Source: Conchocele bisecta
Taxonomy: Eukaryota > Mollusca > Bivalvia > Lucinida > Thyasiridae
Assembly (NCBI GenBank): GCA_029237695.1
Contig: CM055265.1
Location: 218,477,679-218,541,678 of the forward strand
DNA: 64,000 nt
Reading direction: 5' to 3'
The translations under genes and the position numbers were made by a program. Of the stretch, positions 1-13,385 are shown piece by piece; position 1 is the first letter of the stretch, and each line of letters begins with the position of its first letter. The notes under the pieces are model-generated. The model saw only the letters and a list, made by a program, of their open reading frames with translations. It was not told the DNA's origin and searched no databases.

Positions 1-1892
1 AATATACTTCCGCAACACACCTAACTAAAGTGATCAATACATTATTGCCATTTCTCAATATCATCAGGATCTGCACTTTATGCGAGTGGTTTTTCGTGTT
101 TGTATGGCGGAAACTCCCTCTTTTTATAAATAGACTGGTCAGGAAGTTTTTTTTCTTGCAAAAATGGGATTGGCTGCAACGGTAACATGTTTCAGTTCAT
201 TCCATTCATTTGGGGTGAAAGGGTTAATGTTTAAATGGGAAAATATATTTTTTCATCAAATTTTCAATTAGTTTCATTTTTTATTTTTTGTGGTAAATAT
301 GATTATCCATGATAATTTTGTTCTCGTCCTTTTATTTCCATCGCAACTCCCAAAATTCAGATTTAATGATTTTTGTTTTACAATAGCTGGTATCATTGTC
401 TTTCCTTTCAAAATATGAATATTATTGTGACCTCATTTGTTGTTTTATTTACCTAATTTGCATAGTTAGTACACTAGTGTGTTATGATCAAAAATATTAA
501 CCGTCTCTATACACTCCCAATGTTCATAATATGAAAAGAATATATATAGGTTTGACCACGGCGAGTGACCAATACAACATACACATGTATACACATCTCG
601 TATCCACTTACAGCAGATATGTCAACAAATAGTACGATTATAAACAATATTTATAATATACAAATCAATGTTTATTTGAAAATGAATTCTCACACTATTT
701 CGCTATCTCTTTCGAGTGTGAGGGTGGGACTTACGCTGGGTGTTGACATATTACACTCTTCGCAACCCATTCCATGGTATCTTTCTCAGTCTAAATGAGG
801 CTGAGATTGATACAATCTGGCGTGGGAACTGCACGTTGGTATGCTAACATATATGTTGGTGTGTATACATGTATATTTTGTAAACTAGTAATGCATAATA
901 GTGATAAACAATAGCATGCCAGCAAATTACGGGTATTTAGCTGCATTTACTTGAAAGCACAATATGCAATAATGTGTAATATACATCTTCACATCTAACA
1001 TGGACTTACACATACCCGTTGAATGTTTAGCTCCAAAACTATTGTAAGTGGATTGTGCATCATGAAATTTGTAAATCGGAATATTATGTTGTTTTTTGTT
1101 GTTTTTTGACGAATATCCACACGCAACATATATACAGTGTTTTCTATACCGGAGCTCCAGATAAAGTGTGTAATTTGAGTGGATTTTTCGTTGTTCTGTT
1201 GTGGGTGGCGAGCTGGAAGCGCCTCAGAATCGTCTCAGTGATGTGATTCGGGGGCGCTCCCGACTGATTCATTGAAAAAAGTTATAATCTCTAACGGAAA
1301 ATAATTGAAATATGAAAAAAAACAACATATGCAATTCATCAACGTTTACAATATTACTATGTACAATGTATACACTCATTATGGCTAATTGTACAGGTCG
1401 TGAAAATTATCAAGAGTTGTGCCATATGTGTTATAACATGTAAACTAGCATTGTTTCTACATAATTGTTTAACATAGTATGTCGGTTTTGTTTTTTGTTT
1501 TGGAAGGAAACTCGCATGTTATGAACGACGAGAGTAGCTCCAGATTAGCCGGCGTACTCGCGCTGGTTGGTCGGGCTCTGCGCTAATCGAACACAACCTA
1601 AAATTAATAGCAAAATATAATTATTCATGTATCTACATAATAATGTGAATGCAAATGTAATCTTTATGACGGCAAATAAAATAGGGTTTCCTTTCACAAC
1701 GGCAGGGCCACGTATAATTCATAGTTGATGATTCGGTGACTCTTGTTCAAAAATTTAAAATTTTCCACTGATGCAACTCTCACATTCCCCTCTTATCTGT
1801 CTCCTTCTGTTCACGGCTGTTGAATCGTTGATGAACTATATGTCAGTGAGTAGTGTGATTGATTAAATACACGTTAATATTGATAGAATAAT
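1..1892. other. AT-rich non-coding sequence upstream of LINE
   Basis: I see no gene here. Short open frames at 565-798 and 1055-1246 have no recognisable domain, no codon bias and no splice context. The final part could be the 5' UTR of the LINE that starts at 1893, but no LINE ORF1 (RRM or zinc-knuckle protein) is recognisable. If the stretch is host DNA, it would lie in an intron or downstream of the ACAT1 exon at 6071-6184. Confidence 0.5.
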
Positions 1893-2595
1893 ATGGACTT
1901 AAAAATAGGAAGCTTCAATGTAAAGGGTATGGGGTCAAAAGTCAAGCGACTACAACTTTTCGAATGGATAAAAGAAAATGATTATGACATATGCTTCATC
2001 CAAGAGGCACACTTCACTATACATGACAAAACACAGTGGGAAAGTGAATGGGGTGGAGACGCTTTTTTTAGTGGGGAATCCAGTAATAAGGAAGGTATAT
2101 GTATTCTAATAAAACCAGGTTTGGACCATGAAACTGTATATTATGAAAACATTGTAACTGGTAGAATTCAAACTCTTAAAATCAGCATATCCGACAAAAG
2201 AATACACATTAATTAACATATAAAGGGCCAAATGAAAATAGTTTTCAATTTTATCAAAATTTCGAGACATATTTAGAATCTGTAGAACAGGATACGCAAT
2301 AATAGGAGGGGACTTCAATATTATTTTAGATCCCGACCTTGATAAGAAAAATGGTAGACATGATGCTAACAAAAAAACAAGAGAAAAAATAGTGTCGATT
2401 ATGAACAAATTTAATCTACATGATATCTGGAGAATCCTTAACCCTAATACTAAAAAATTCACATGGCACTCTAATACTAAACCACCAATATTCTGTCGAT
2501 TGGACTTTATTCTAATATCGGAGAATATAATAAATAGAATAACAAAAAGCAAAATCACTACAGGAATTAAATCAGACCATCGATTATATATATAA
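1893..2595 (+). pseudogene. LINE endonuclease domain, frameshifted
   Basis: The frame 1893-2216 begins MDLKIGSFNVKGMGSK and contains CFIQEAH, the N-terminal substrate-binding and catalytic-glutamate blocks of APE-type LINE endonucleases. After the stop at 2214 the homology continues in other frames: GGDFNI at about 2304-2322, then 2392-2595 with RLDFIL and a final SDHR, the late aspartate-histidine motif. The order and spacing of the motifs match the whole domain, but at least two frameshifts separate them. The enzyme would nick target DNA to prime reverse transcription. This copy is dead. Confidence 0.85.
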
Positions 2596-3279
2596 AATTA
2601 CTAACGCATTGTAATGAACGGGGACCTGGCTACTTTAAAATAAATAATAGTCTGCTATTAAAACCGGATTACCAACAACTAATTAGAGATAATATAACAG
2701 CTATTGCCGATATTAACAATGACGCAAATCCTAACACATTGTGGGAAATTATAAAAGGAACGATAAGAAATGAAACAATAAAATTTGCATCGAAAAAAAA
2801 TAAAATAAATTTAAAGTTAGAAAGAAAACTCATAGAAGAAATAGATCAACTGGAAACAGAATACGCAAACAATTATATCGGACACCACTTTATTAGAATT
2901 ACAATCTAAAAAACAAAGTCTAGAGGACATCCATGAAAAGAAAGTAAGAGGAAGTATCATACGATCAAAAGCAGAATATATAGAGGGTAATGAAAAAAAT
3001 ACAAAATATTTTGCAAATTTAGAAAGGAAACGAGCAGAGAACAAAACTATAGTCCGATTAAATGTAAATGGAAAAAATGTCACGAAAAATGAAGATATAT
3101 TACACGAGCAAAACGAATACTATAAAAAGCTATATAGCAAAAAAGATGTTCAGAATAGTAATCACAATTTTTTTACAAACAACGATCAGAATAAATTATC
3201 TGAAGAAAACAAACAGCTATGCGAAGGTAATCTTTCCGAATATGAATGTAGCACTGCTCTAAAAGAAATGAATAATAAT

Positions 3280-4482
3280 AAAAGCCCAGGCTCCCGATGG
3301 ACGAACAGTAGAAATTTTTAAAATATCTGGAATGAATATAAAAAAGTATTATATAGAATCTTTCAACTATTCATTAACAAACGGGTCGCTAAGCGAAATG
3401 CAAAAACAAGGAATAATAACATTACTACCGAAAAAGGGCGACTTATCAAAATTAACAAATAAAGGAGACCCATATCATTGCTTAATGTAGATTACAAAAT
3501 AGCATCTAAGAACGATTGCAAATAGAATTAAAAAAGACTACCATCAATAATAGATTATTCACAAACTGGATTTCTTAAGGGAAGATATATTGGCGAAAAC
3601 ATTAGAACTCTTTACGAAGCAATTGATCATCTTAACGAAAATGATGCCCCAGGTCTCTTTTTTTTCACAGACTTCGAAAAAGCATTTGATACTGTTGAAC
3701 ATACATACCTTTTGAAAACATTGGACTATTTTAATTTTGGTAATGATATACTTAATTGGATCAAACTATTTTACTCTGATGCAAAAAGTTGTGTAACAAA
3801 TAACGGATACTTATCAGAATTCTTTTCAATACAAAGAGGTGTGCGTCAGGGCTGTCCGTTATCACCGTATCTTTTTATTATGGCCATTGAAATATTATCA
3901 CAATCTATCATAAATGAAGCAGATATAACCGGAGTCAAAATGTATGATGTAGAACTAAAGAACACAATGTTTGCTGACGATGCAACCTTTATGACAGACG
4001 GCTCTCAAAAATCCTTCGAAAAGTTAATATACATAATAGACGAATTCAGTATGATTTCTGGCCTAAAACTTAACATTAAAAAATCAACAGTAATGAGAAT
4101 AGGTGCTCTTAAACATACAGAAACCACATTTTGCCCCAACAAACAATTTACTTGGACCTCACACAGCGCGAAAACATTAGGCATCACATTCCTAAATGAT
4201 AATATTAATACCCATGACCATAATTTTTTTACAAAAATCTTAGAATTTGAACAGTGCCTAGACAAATGGAAAACACAGAAAGCTCAGCTTACTCGGAAAA
4301 ATCACGGTAATAATAAACCATTTGCTGCCCCAAAATTAATATACCCATTGACAGTTTTACATGATCCACCAGAACATATGATAAAACGTGTAAGAACCAA
4401 GTTATTTCAATTTTTATGGGATAACAAGCCTGATAAAGTAAAAAGAAATACAATTATTCAAGCTTACGAAAAAGGGGACTAA
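3280..4482 (+). pseudogene. LINE reverse transcriptase domain, interrupted
   Basis: The RT fingers and palm are recognisable. FTDFEKAFD (3664-3690) holds the first catalytic aspartate, RGVRQGCPLSP (about 3835-3870) is the classic non-LTR block, and FADDA (3969-3983) is the catalytic double-aspartate box. SGLKLNIKKS and KTLGITF follow. The longest open segment is 3712-4482, which starts at an internal Met and ends in a stop. Upstream RT homology from about 3280 lies in other frames. The catalytic residues are intact in what remains, but the protein is truncated at both ends. Confidence 0.9.
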
Positions 4483-4629
4483 AAATGTTAGACATCGATA
4501 GTTTTATTACTTCAATAAGAGCTTCATGGGTAAAAAAGAATATGCGATACTACTAACATAGGGAAATGGAAAGCAATTTACGAAAAAATACTTGAAAAAT
4601 ATGGCGGGACTTTTATTTTCGAATGTAAC

Positions 4630-5492
4630 TTGAAACCGGAAGACATACAAAACATAGTGAAAAATAAATTCCTGAACAATGTTTTGAAATCTTGGGCAAG
4701 TATAAACTATTCTTCTCAAACAGATACAGTATCAAAAGAAATAATTTGGAACAACTCTAATATAAAACATCAAAATAAAACTTTGTTTCATAGACACTGG
4801 TTTGATAAGGGTATCAAGTACATCGAACAATTATACGATTATAGAACAAAAACTTTTCTGACATTCGGTGATATTGTAGAGTTATTCAGCATAAGAAATG
4901 ATGATTTTATGAAATATCAATGTATATTAAATAGTATAAATCCAATATGGAAAGAAACAATAAAAACAGAACAAATAAACATAATACAACTGTCTGAAAC
5001 ACTGAAATCAAGGGTACAAAAAAGCAAATACGTTAATAAATTACTTTATACAATACAAACAGAAAAAATAATCACTGAAGAAAAAAAGTCTGAAAAAAAA
5101 TGGATAGCTGAATTTCCGGAAGCCAACTTAAACTGGAAACATATTTACATGTCAACCTTTAATTGTACTATAGATTCCAAATTGCGGAATTTTCAATATA
5201 AATACCTTATGCGAATGAATGGAACAAATAAATTACTCTTTCGATGTAACCTAATTATAGTAGTTTATGCGATTTTTGCTCTATGTATGTAGAAACTATA
5301 AAACATTTGTTTTGGGAATGTACTCATGTACAACATATGTGGTCACAGTTACGTACCTATTTGAATGAAAAAGGTTTTACTTACGCTGTAAATTTCCAAA
5401 GTATTTCTTTAGGAATAGATGAAAGTACACACAAGGCACAACAATTTAATTTTATACTCATATTAGCCAAATACTTTATTGTTAAATTGTAA
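4630..5492 (+). pseudogene. LINE C-terminal region with zinc knuckle
   Basis: Two overlapping open segments (4630-5292 and 5283-5492) cover the post-RT region. In one frame around 5268-5340 the sequence reads CDFC, then ETIKHLFWEC and QHMW, a Cys-x2-Cys / His / Cys arrangement typical of the C-terminal zinc knuckle of L1-like ORF2 proteins. A frameshift at about 5260-5290 separates it from the preceding open frame. The function is inferred from position and the cysteine-histidine pattern. Confidence 0.7.
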
Positions 5493-5955
5493 ATTATCCG
5501 AAAACCGGGAAATTGCTTTCGAACCGTTTATAAACTACTTAAAATATAGGATAAATTTAGAAGAGTTAATAGCTACTAAAAAAGACAAAACTTGAGCAAC
5601 ACAACATTAAATGGGATGTTTTTCAAACATAGGTATGTTTTTTTGGGCATAGTAGGGAAGGTTCAATCACACTAACCACACAAAAGTAAACGAATATATA
5701 TATATAAAAAAAAAACTCAATTCAAGCGGATGTGAACAAAAGGGGACATATTTTATCTTTTCGATACTCTTCCTTCTTCCTGATTGTACTTTACCATCTA
5801 TGCTTTTCTATATTCTTTTTGTCTTCTCTTTCTCTAAAAACTTGTTTTCAAGTACAATGAGTGCATGTGCAATCATTTCATAGCGACTTTAGTCACAGTG
5901 TGTTAGTTAATAATACATGTGTTGTATTGTATGTACATGTTTGTATTTAAAAATA

Positions 5956-5989
<34 letters not shown>

Positions 5990-6070
5990 ATCCTAAATGT
6001 TGAACTACCATGCATGTTTATTTACCACTATGTGGATCGGCATGTGGTTGCCAACTGGAGCTTATCTTAC
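5493..6070. other. LINE 3' UTR, poly(A) and short flank
   Basis: AT-rich untranslated sequence ending in AATAA-type runs and the A31 tract at 5958-5988. After it come about 80 bp of host sequence before the ACAT1 exon donor. I could not identify a convincing target-site duplication by eye. Confidence 0.7.
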
Positions 6071-6184
6071 CGAGAATCCTGGCTAGTGGCTTGGCCCCGA
6101 ATCGCTCGGCGGCCGTGGCCGACATCAACACCATAGCACCAGCGCCGTCGTTGAGGGTGCTGGCATTGGCCGCCGTGATGGTCC
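6071..6184 (-). CDS. ACAT1: Acetyl-CoA acetyltransferase (thiolase II), one internal exon
   Basis: A 114-nt exon on the minus strand with a TTGCAG acceptor just above 6184 and a G/GTAAG donor at 6070-6066. It enters with two nucleotides of a glycine codon and leaves with one. The peptide GTITAANASTLNDGAGAM, continuing VLMSATAAERFG and KPLARIL, matches the highly conserved thiolase segment TAANASTLNDGAA of mitochondrial ACAT1. That enzyme condenses or cleaves acetoacetyl-CoA in ketone-body and isoleucine metabolism. The splice sites and phase argue for a functional exon, not a processed pseudogene. No other ACAT1 exon is recognisable in the window: the downstream side holds the LINE and the upstream side holds satellite DNA and then a scaffold gap. 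A SCP2 or other thiolase is less likely given the ASTLNDGA context. Confidence 0.87.
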
Positions 6185-6189
6185 CTGCA

Positions 6190-6295
6190 ACACAGCCATA
6201 TATAGCAGTTATATACATATACAGCTATATACTCCAGTAATATACATATACAGACATTTACACCAGTAATATACATATACAGCCATATACTCCAG
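6190..6295. repeat. Satellite stub beside the ACAT1 acceptor
   Basis: About three and a half copies of the same 29-bp unit as the large arrays (core AATATACATATACAG with GCC or GAC variants). They begin within about 10 bp of the ACAT1 3' splice site. Read on the gene's strand, the last unit merges into the acceptor as TATGGCTGTGTTGCAG, so the region before the acceptor appears to be satellite-derived. Confidence 0.85.
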
Positions 6296-7420
6296 GTCAC
6301 ACAGTTTACAGCCTCGTGCTGAATGATGACATAAGATAAACACCTGTTAGTTGACACGGCTGTGTGTTATCAATTTTTTTCCACAAAGCAACACACAAAT
6401 TTCAAATATTTCAAAATCGTCGTATCTTCCGTAAATGACGCTGAAAGCAGCCTATAGCTACGACAAATTTGCATTGTCCACTGACGTCATTATAATGTTT
6501 TTAATTAGAGATTGGCGAACATTGTAAACCATGTGCAGACTACGCGAATCCACCGCCTGGTCTGGCCGCTAATGTAATAAACCGGGATTTGTCAGAGATA
6601 GAGACCCAATTCACATAAACACGTTTGTCGCGTCATAAATAGACTGGTTCCCTGTAGTATTGTTTCACTGGGACGCATCAGACAGGGTACCAGTTTAGTG
6701 ACGAATACGAAACTGACGTCGGCAACCGCGTGTATTTGTATTTGATATGGCTTTGTGTTGTAAATCTTGAGACGCGGTGTGTTTGATATGGGCCAGCTGA
6801 CTTAGGCTTGCCACTATGGACGAATCAGCATCGTGTAAACACAGTTTCTAAACTAATGTTTTATAACTTGCGTGGAATTTCATTAGGCATATTGGGATTT
6901 ACCGTTAATGGCGTCATGCAATATTTTTCATGGCAAAATTACACCGACCGATATGGGCCAGGTAAATGTTTTCAAAGATATTTTAAAATGATAGAGGCCA
7001 GATTGTGATTCGGAAGAGAAAATCTAAACCGAATGCGACACAGCGTCGAAACCACAGGCATTTGGCGTGTTTCGGCTTTCGTCGGTATAACTCTATATAC
7101 ATGTATATATATATGCAGTTGTACCGATGAAAGCCGAAACACGCCGAATGCCTGTGGTCGAAACGAGCAAGGCACAAACTGTTTAGAATACGAATTGGAG
7201 GATACTTTTTCCAATTTCAAGCGGATGTTACCGCAAAGACTAACAACAACAACAAATATCGAAACAAATCTTTATTTTATGAATTTTTGGTCATTTTTGT
7301 CGATATTTCGGGGTGGAAAAAAATGCTCTCGTATCCAAACGTGTGTACAAGACGCTTTGTGGAATGAAAATCTGGGTAAGAAAAGTGCGTCTAATACTCG
7401 GCAAAATACGGTATACAGGC
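6296..7420. other. Non-satellite island inside the array
   Basis: No gene is recognised. The island contains a fragment of the TTCCGTAAATGAC foldback family (about 6415-6480) and the 120-bp hairpin at 7045-7165. The open frames 6808-7008 and 7033-7434 have no recognisable homology, and the second runs through the hairpin. Confidence 0.6.
7045..7165. repeat. Foldback MITE, arms about 45 bp
   Basis: The left arm (7045-7091) contains ACCACAGGCATTTGGCGTG and TTTCGGCTTTCGTCGG. The right arm (about 7122-7165) is its reverse complement with a few mismatches. A 30-bp AT-rich loop separates them. This could form a long hairpin and is typical of a short foldback transposable element. Confidence 0.75.
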
Positions 7421-10395
7421 GTATACTCCAGTAATATACATATACAGACATATACAGTAATATACATATACAGACATATACACCAGTAATATACATATAC
7501 AGACATATACACCAGTAATATACATATACAGACATATACACCAGTAATATACATATACAGACATATACACCAGTAATATACATATACAGCCATATACTCC
7601 AGTAATATACATATACAGACATATACACCAGTATACACATACAGACATATACACCAGTAATAACATATACACAGCCATATATCACCAGTAATATACATAT
7701 ACAGACATATACACCAGTAATATACATATACAGACATATACACCAGTAATATACATATACAGACATATACACCAGTAATATACATATACAGCCATATACT
7801 CCAGTAATATACATATACAGCCATATACTCCAGTAATATACATATACAGCCATATACTCCAGTAATATACATATACAGACATATACACCAGTAATATACA
7901 TATACAGACATATACACCAGTAATATACATATACAGACATATACACCAGTAATATACATATACAGCCATATACTCCAGTAATATACATATACAGCCATAT
8001 ACACCAGTAATATACATATACAGCCATATACTCCAGTACCCAGTAGTATACATATACAGCCATATACACCAGTAGTATACATATACAGACATTTACACCA
8101 GTAATATACATATACAGACATTTACACCAGTAATATACATATACAGCCATATACACCAGTAATATACATATACAGCCATTTACACCAGTAATATACATAT
8201 ACAGCCATTTACACCAGTAATATACATATACAGCCATATACACCAGTAATATACATATACAGCCATTTACACCAGTAATATCATATACAGCCATTTACAC
8301 CAGTAATATACATATAGCAGCCTATACACCAGTAATATACATATACAGCCATATACTCCAGTAATATACATATACAGCCATATACACCAGTAGTATACAT
8401 ATACAGACATTTACACCAGTAATATACATATACAGAAATTTACACCAGTAATATACATATACAGCCATATACTCCAGTAATATACATATACAGCCATATA
8501 CACCAGTAATATACATATACAGACATTTACACCAGTAATATACATATACAGCCATATACTCCAGTAATATACATATACAGACATTTACACCAGTAATATA
8601 CATATACAGACATATACACCAGTAATATACATATACAGCCATATACTCCAGTAATATACATATACAGACATTTACACCAGTAATATACATATACAGCCAT
8701 ATACTCCAGTAATATACATATACAGACATACACCAGTAATATATATATAGCCATATACTCCAGTAATATACATATACAGCCATATACTCCAGTAATATAC
8801 ATATACAGACATTTACACCAGTAATATACATATACAGCCATATACTCCAGTAATATACATATACGACATATACACCAGTAATATACATATACAGCCATAT
8901 ACTCCAGTAATATACATATACAGACAATTACTCCAGTAGTATACATATACAGACATATACACCAGTAATATACATATACAGACATATACTCCACCAGTAA
9001 TATACATATACAGACATTTACACCAGTAATATACATATACAGCCATATACTCCAGTAATATACATATACAGACATTTACACCAGTAATATACATATACAG
9101 CCATATACGCCAGTAATATACATATACAGCCATATACTCCAGTAATATACATATACAGCCATATACACCAGTAGTATACATATACAGACATATACACCAG
9201 TAATATACATATACAGCCATATACTCCAGTAATATACATATACAGATATATACACCAGTAATATACATATACAGACATATACTCCAGTAATATACATATA
9301 CAGCCATATACACCAGTAATATACAGACAGCCATTTACACCAGTAATATACATATAGACATTTACACCAGTAATATACATATACAGCCGTATACTCCAGT
9401 AATATACATATACAGCCATTTACACCAGTAATATATATAGACATTTACACCAGTAATATACATATACAGCCATATACTCCAGTAATATACATATACAGCC
9501 ATATACTCCAGTAATATACATATACAGCCATTTACACCAGTAATATACATACACAGACATTTACACCATAATATACATACAGACATTTACACCAGTATAC
9601 ATACACAGACATATACACCAGTAATATACATACACAGACATTTACACCAGTAATATCATACACAGACATTTACACCAGTAATATACATATCAGCCTATAC
9701 ACCAGTAATATACATATACAACCATACTCCAGTAATTTACATATACAGACATAATACTCCAGTAATATACATATACAGACATATACCACCGTATATACAT
9801 ATACAGCCATATTCCAGTAATATACATATACAGCCATATACACCAGTAATATACATATACAGCCATATACACCAGTAATATACATACACAGACATTTACA
9901 CCAGTAATATACATACACAGACATTTACACCAGTAATATACGTATACAGACATATACACCAGTAATATACATATACAGACATTTACACCAGTAATATACA
10001 TAGACACTTACACCAGTAATATACATATACAGCCATATATACCAGTAATATACATATACAGACATATACACCAGTAATATACATATGACATTTTACACCA
10101 GTAATATACTATACAGACATTTACACCAGAATATACATATCAGCCATATACTCCAGTAATATACATATACGCCATATATCCAGTAATATACATATAACAG
10201 CCATACACATAGTAAATATACATATAGACATTTACACCAGTAATATACATATAAAGACATCTACACCAGTAATATACATATACAGCCATATACACCAGTA
10301 ATATACATATAGACATTTACACTAGTAATATACATATAAAGACATCTACACCAGTAATATACATATACAGCCATATACTCCAGTAATATACATTT
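7421..10395. repeat. 29-bp AT-rich satellite, block 1 (about 100 copies)
   Basis: A tandem array of a 29-bp unit, CCAGTAATATACATATACAG plus a nine-base variable tail. Tail variants include GCCATATAC, GACATATAC and GACATTTAC, joined by ACC or TCC. Copies carry scattered 1-3 bp indels, more of them toward 9.5-10.4 kb. The unit length is not a multiple of three and the minus strand of the unit has no stop, so long Tyr/Val/Ile/Cys-rich open frames arise in all three minus frames. These are not genes. Confidence 0.95.
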
Positions 10396-11054
10396 ATACC
10401 GCAACCATTGCTCCATGTAGCATAATAAAGGGGGTTGAATAAATGCTGTTTATATCTGAAGTAACCTAATATACCTGAAGTAGCCTAATATACATGAAGT
10501 GCCGTTTTTGCCTTTATTTTTTCACCTTTGACTCCTAATCGTGGCCTCTCATTGGTCAGTCTCAACCGCAAATTCAAGATGGCGGCAAATTTTAAAATTG
10601 AAATCGCTGTCGGTTCATCTGAATTTTGTCCATTTTTACAGTATATGTGACGTAACCAACGACATGGATATGTCTGTTATGATTGCAATGTTTATTATGA
10701 CAACTGTGTAGTCTAAAACCATCGTTGAAGCCCATTGTAAATAAATCAGAGATTTAATCAGATACAATACCGAATCTACCTAGCGTGGACGCCGCCATTT
10801 TGCTTTGAATGACGTCGTTAGATTTGTGACGTATGGCGAGGGAATGACGTCAAAACATGATGTCACGCACGTTCAACAATTAAATTTAGTATGCGATATA
10901 AATTAAATACATGATTAGTGCCGTCGAATATAAAATATATTCGGTTTCGCGCCAACAACTTTATAGGGGCTCGCAAAAGCTCGCACCAATAAAGCTGTCT
11001 AAGGCTTAACCGAATATATTTTATATTCGACGGCACTAACCATGTATTTACTAT
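10396..11054. other. Unique island between satellite blocks
   Basis: No gene is supported. The stretch contains two CAAGATGGCGGC / GCCGCCATTTTG-type YY1-like motifs (about 10577 and 10791). It also has several TGACGT (CRE-like) sequences at about 10648, 10811, 10828 and 10846, which is promoter-like composition. A short frame starting at the ATGGCGGC ends after about 25 codons. The palindrome at 10914-11042 closes the island. Confidence 0.5.
10914..11042. repeat. Foldback element with 34-bp arms
   Basis: The left arm at 10914-10947 contains TTAGTGCCGTCGAATATAAA and the reverse-complement arm is at 11009-11042. A loop of about 60 bp separates them. Arm identity is nearly perfect, so this is either a recent foldback element or a preserved hairpin. 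Confidence 0.8.
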
Positions 11055-13385
11055 ATACAGCCATATACTCAAGTAATATACATATTACAGCCATATACAC
11101 CAGTAATATACGTATACAGCCATTATATACCAGTAATATACATAGAGATATACACCTGTAATATACATAGACGGCGATATACACCAGTAATATACATATA
11201 CTGCCATATATACCAGTAATATACATATACTGCCATATATACCAGTAATATACATATACTGCCATATACACCAGTAATATACATATACTGACACATACAC
11301 CAGTAATATATATAGACAGCGATATACACCAGTAATATACATATACAGCCATATACACCAGTAATATACATATACAGCCATATACACCAGTAATATACAT
11401 ATAGCCATATACACCAGTAATATACATATACAGCCATATACTCCAGTAGTATACATATACAGCCATATACTCCAGTAGTATACATATACAGCCATATACA
11501 CCAGTAATATACATATACAGCCATATACTCCAGTAATATACATATACAGCCATATACTCCAGTAATATACATATACAGCCATATACACCAGTAGTATACA
11601 TAGACAGCGATATACACCAGTAATATACATATACAGCCATATACTCCAGTAATATACATATACAGCCATATACACCAGTAATATACATATACAGCCATAT
11701 ACACCAGTAATATACATATACAGCCATATACTCCAGTAATATACATATACAGACATATACTCCATATACATATACAGACATATACTCCAGTAATATACAT
11801 ATACAGACATATACACCAGTAGTATACATATACAGCCATATACACCAGTAATATACATATACAGCCATATACACCAGTAATATACATATACAGCCATATA
11901 CTCCAGTAGTATACATATACAGACATATACACCAGTAATATACATATACAGCCATATACACCAGTAATATACATATACAGCCATATACACCAGTAATATA
12001 CATATACAGCCATATACACCAGTAATATACATATACAGCCATATACTCCAGTAATATACATATACAGACATATACACCAGTAGTATACATATACAGCCAT
12101 ATACTCCAGTAATATACATATACAGCCATATACACCAGTAATATACATATACAGACATATACACCAGTAATATACATATACAGCCATATACTCCAGTAAT
12201 ATACATATACAACCCTATACTCCAGTAATATACATATACAGCCATATACACCAGTAGTATACATATACAGACATTTACACCAGTAATATACATATACAGC
12301 CATATACTCCAGTAATATACATATACAGCCATATACACCAGTATATATATACAGCCATATACACCAGTAATATACATATACAGACATATACACCAGTAAT
12401 ATACATATACAGCCATATACTCAAGTAATATACATATCAGACATATACACCAGTAATATATATACAGCCATATCTCCAGTAATATACATATACAGCCATA
12501 TACACCAGTAATATACATATACAGCCATATACTCCAGTAATATACATACAGCCATATACTCCAGTAATAATACATATACAGCCTATACTCCAGTAAATAT
12601 ACATATACAGACATATACACCAGTAATATACATATAGACATTTAAACCATAATATACATATACAGACATATACACCAGTAATATACATATACAGCCATAT
12701 ACACCAGTAATATACATATACAGCCATATACTCCAGTAATATACATATACAGCCATATACTCCAGTAATATACATATACAGCCATATACACCAGTAGTAT
12801 ACATAGACAGCGATATACACCAGTAATATACATATACAGCCATATACTCCAGTAATATACATATACAGACATATACACCAGTAATATACATATACAGACA
12901 TATACTCCATAATATACATATACAGCCATATACACCGTAATATACATATACAGCCATATACTCCAGTAATATACATATACAGCCATATACACCAGTAGTA
13001 TACATAGACAGCGATATATACCAGTAATATACATATACAGCCATATACACCAGTAATATACATATACAGCCATATACTCCAGTAATATACATATACAGCC
13101 ATATACTCCAGTAATATACATATACTGCCATATACACCAGTAATATACATAGACAGCAATATACACCAGTAATATACATAGACAGCAATATACACCAGTA
13201 ATATACATGTCCAGCCATATACAGTAATATACATGTCCAGCCATATACACCAGTAATATACATAGACAGCGATATACACCAGTAATATACATATACAGCC
13301 ATATACACCAGTACTATACATATACAGCCAGTAATATACACCAGTAATATACAGCCAGTAATATACACCAGTAATATACATATAT
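11055..13385. repeat. 29-bp AT-rich satellite, block 2 (about 80 copies)
   Basis: The same 29-bp unit as block 1 with a different variant spectrum. GCC-type tails dominate, and GACAGCGATATACACC-type units appear on both flanks (about 11170, 11320, 11605, 12805, 13010 and 13265). GACATTTAC, common in block 1, is rare. Minus-strand open frames of up to 518 codons are artefacts of the stop-free unit. The array decays at 13200-13385 with unit lengths shortened to about 18-24 bp. Confidence 0.95.

Larger units (their letters stand above)
1893..5988 (+). mobile_element. Decayed L1/Tx1-like LINE with poly(A) tail
   Basis: A non-LTR retrotransposon ORF2 copy in plus orientation. In order it has an apurinic-type endonuclease (1893-2595), a linker, a reverse transcriptase (about 3280-4480), a C-terminal domain ending in a CCHC-type zinc knuckle (about 5268-5370), an AT-rich 3' UTR and an A31 tail at 5958-5988. 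The reading frame is broken by several frameshifts and stops, so the copy cannot encode an intact protein. No ORF1 is seen upstream, so it is either 5' truncated or its ORF1 is unrecognised. It sits on the 3' side of the ACAT1 exon, opposite to the gene's transcription, presumably in the following intron. The clade (L1/Tx1-like) is inferred from the endonuclease start and the RT block; a phylogeny would settle it. Confidence 0.9.

Noticed and set aside
6071..6184. Bacterial thiolase contamination or processed pseudogene
   Set aside because: Canonical acceptor and donor bound a 114-nt in-phase exon inside repeat-rich animal DNA.
7421..13385. 29-bp repeats resembling a CRISPR array
   Set aside because: The copies are directly adjacent with no unique spacers, they are AT-rich satellite in an animal intron, and no cas genes are present.
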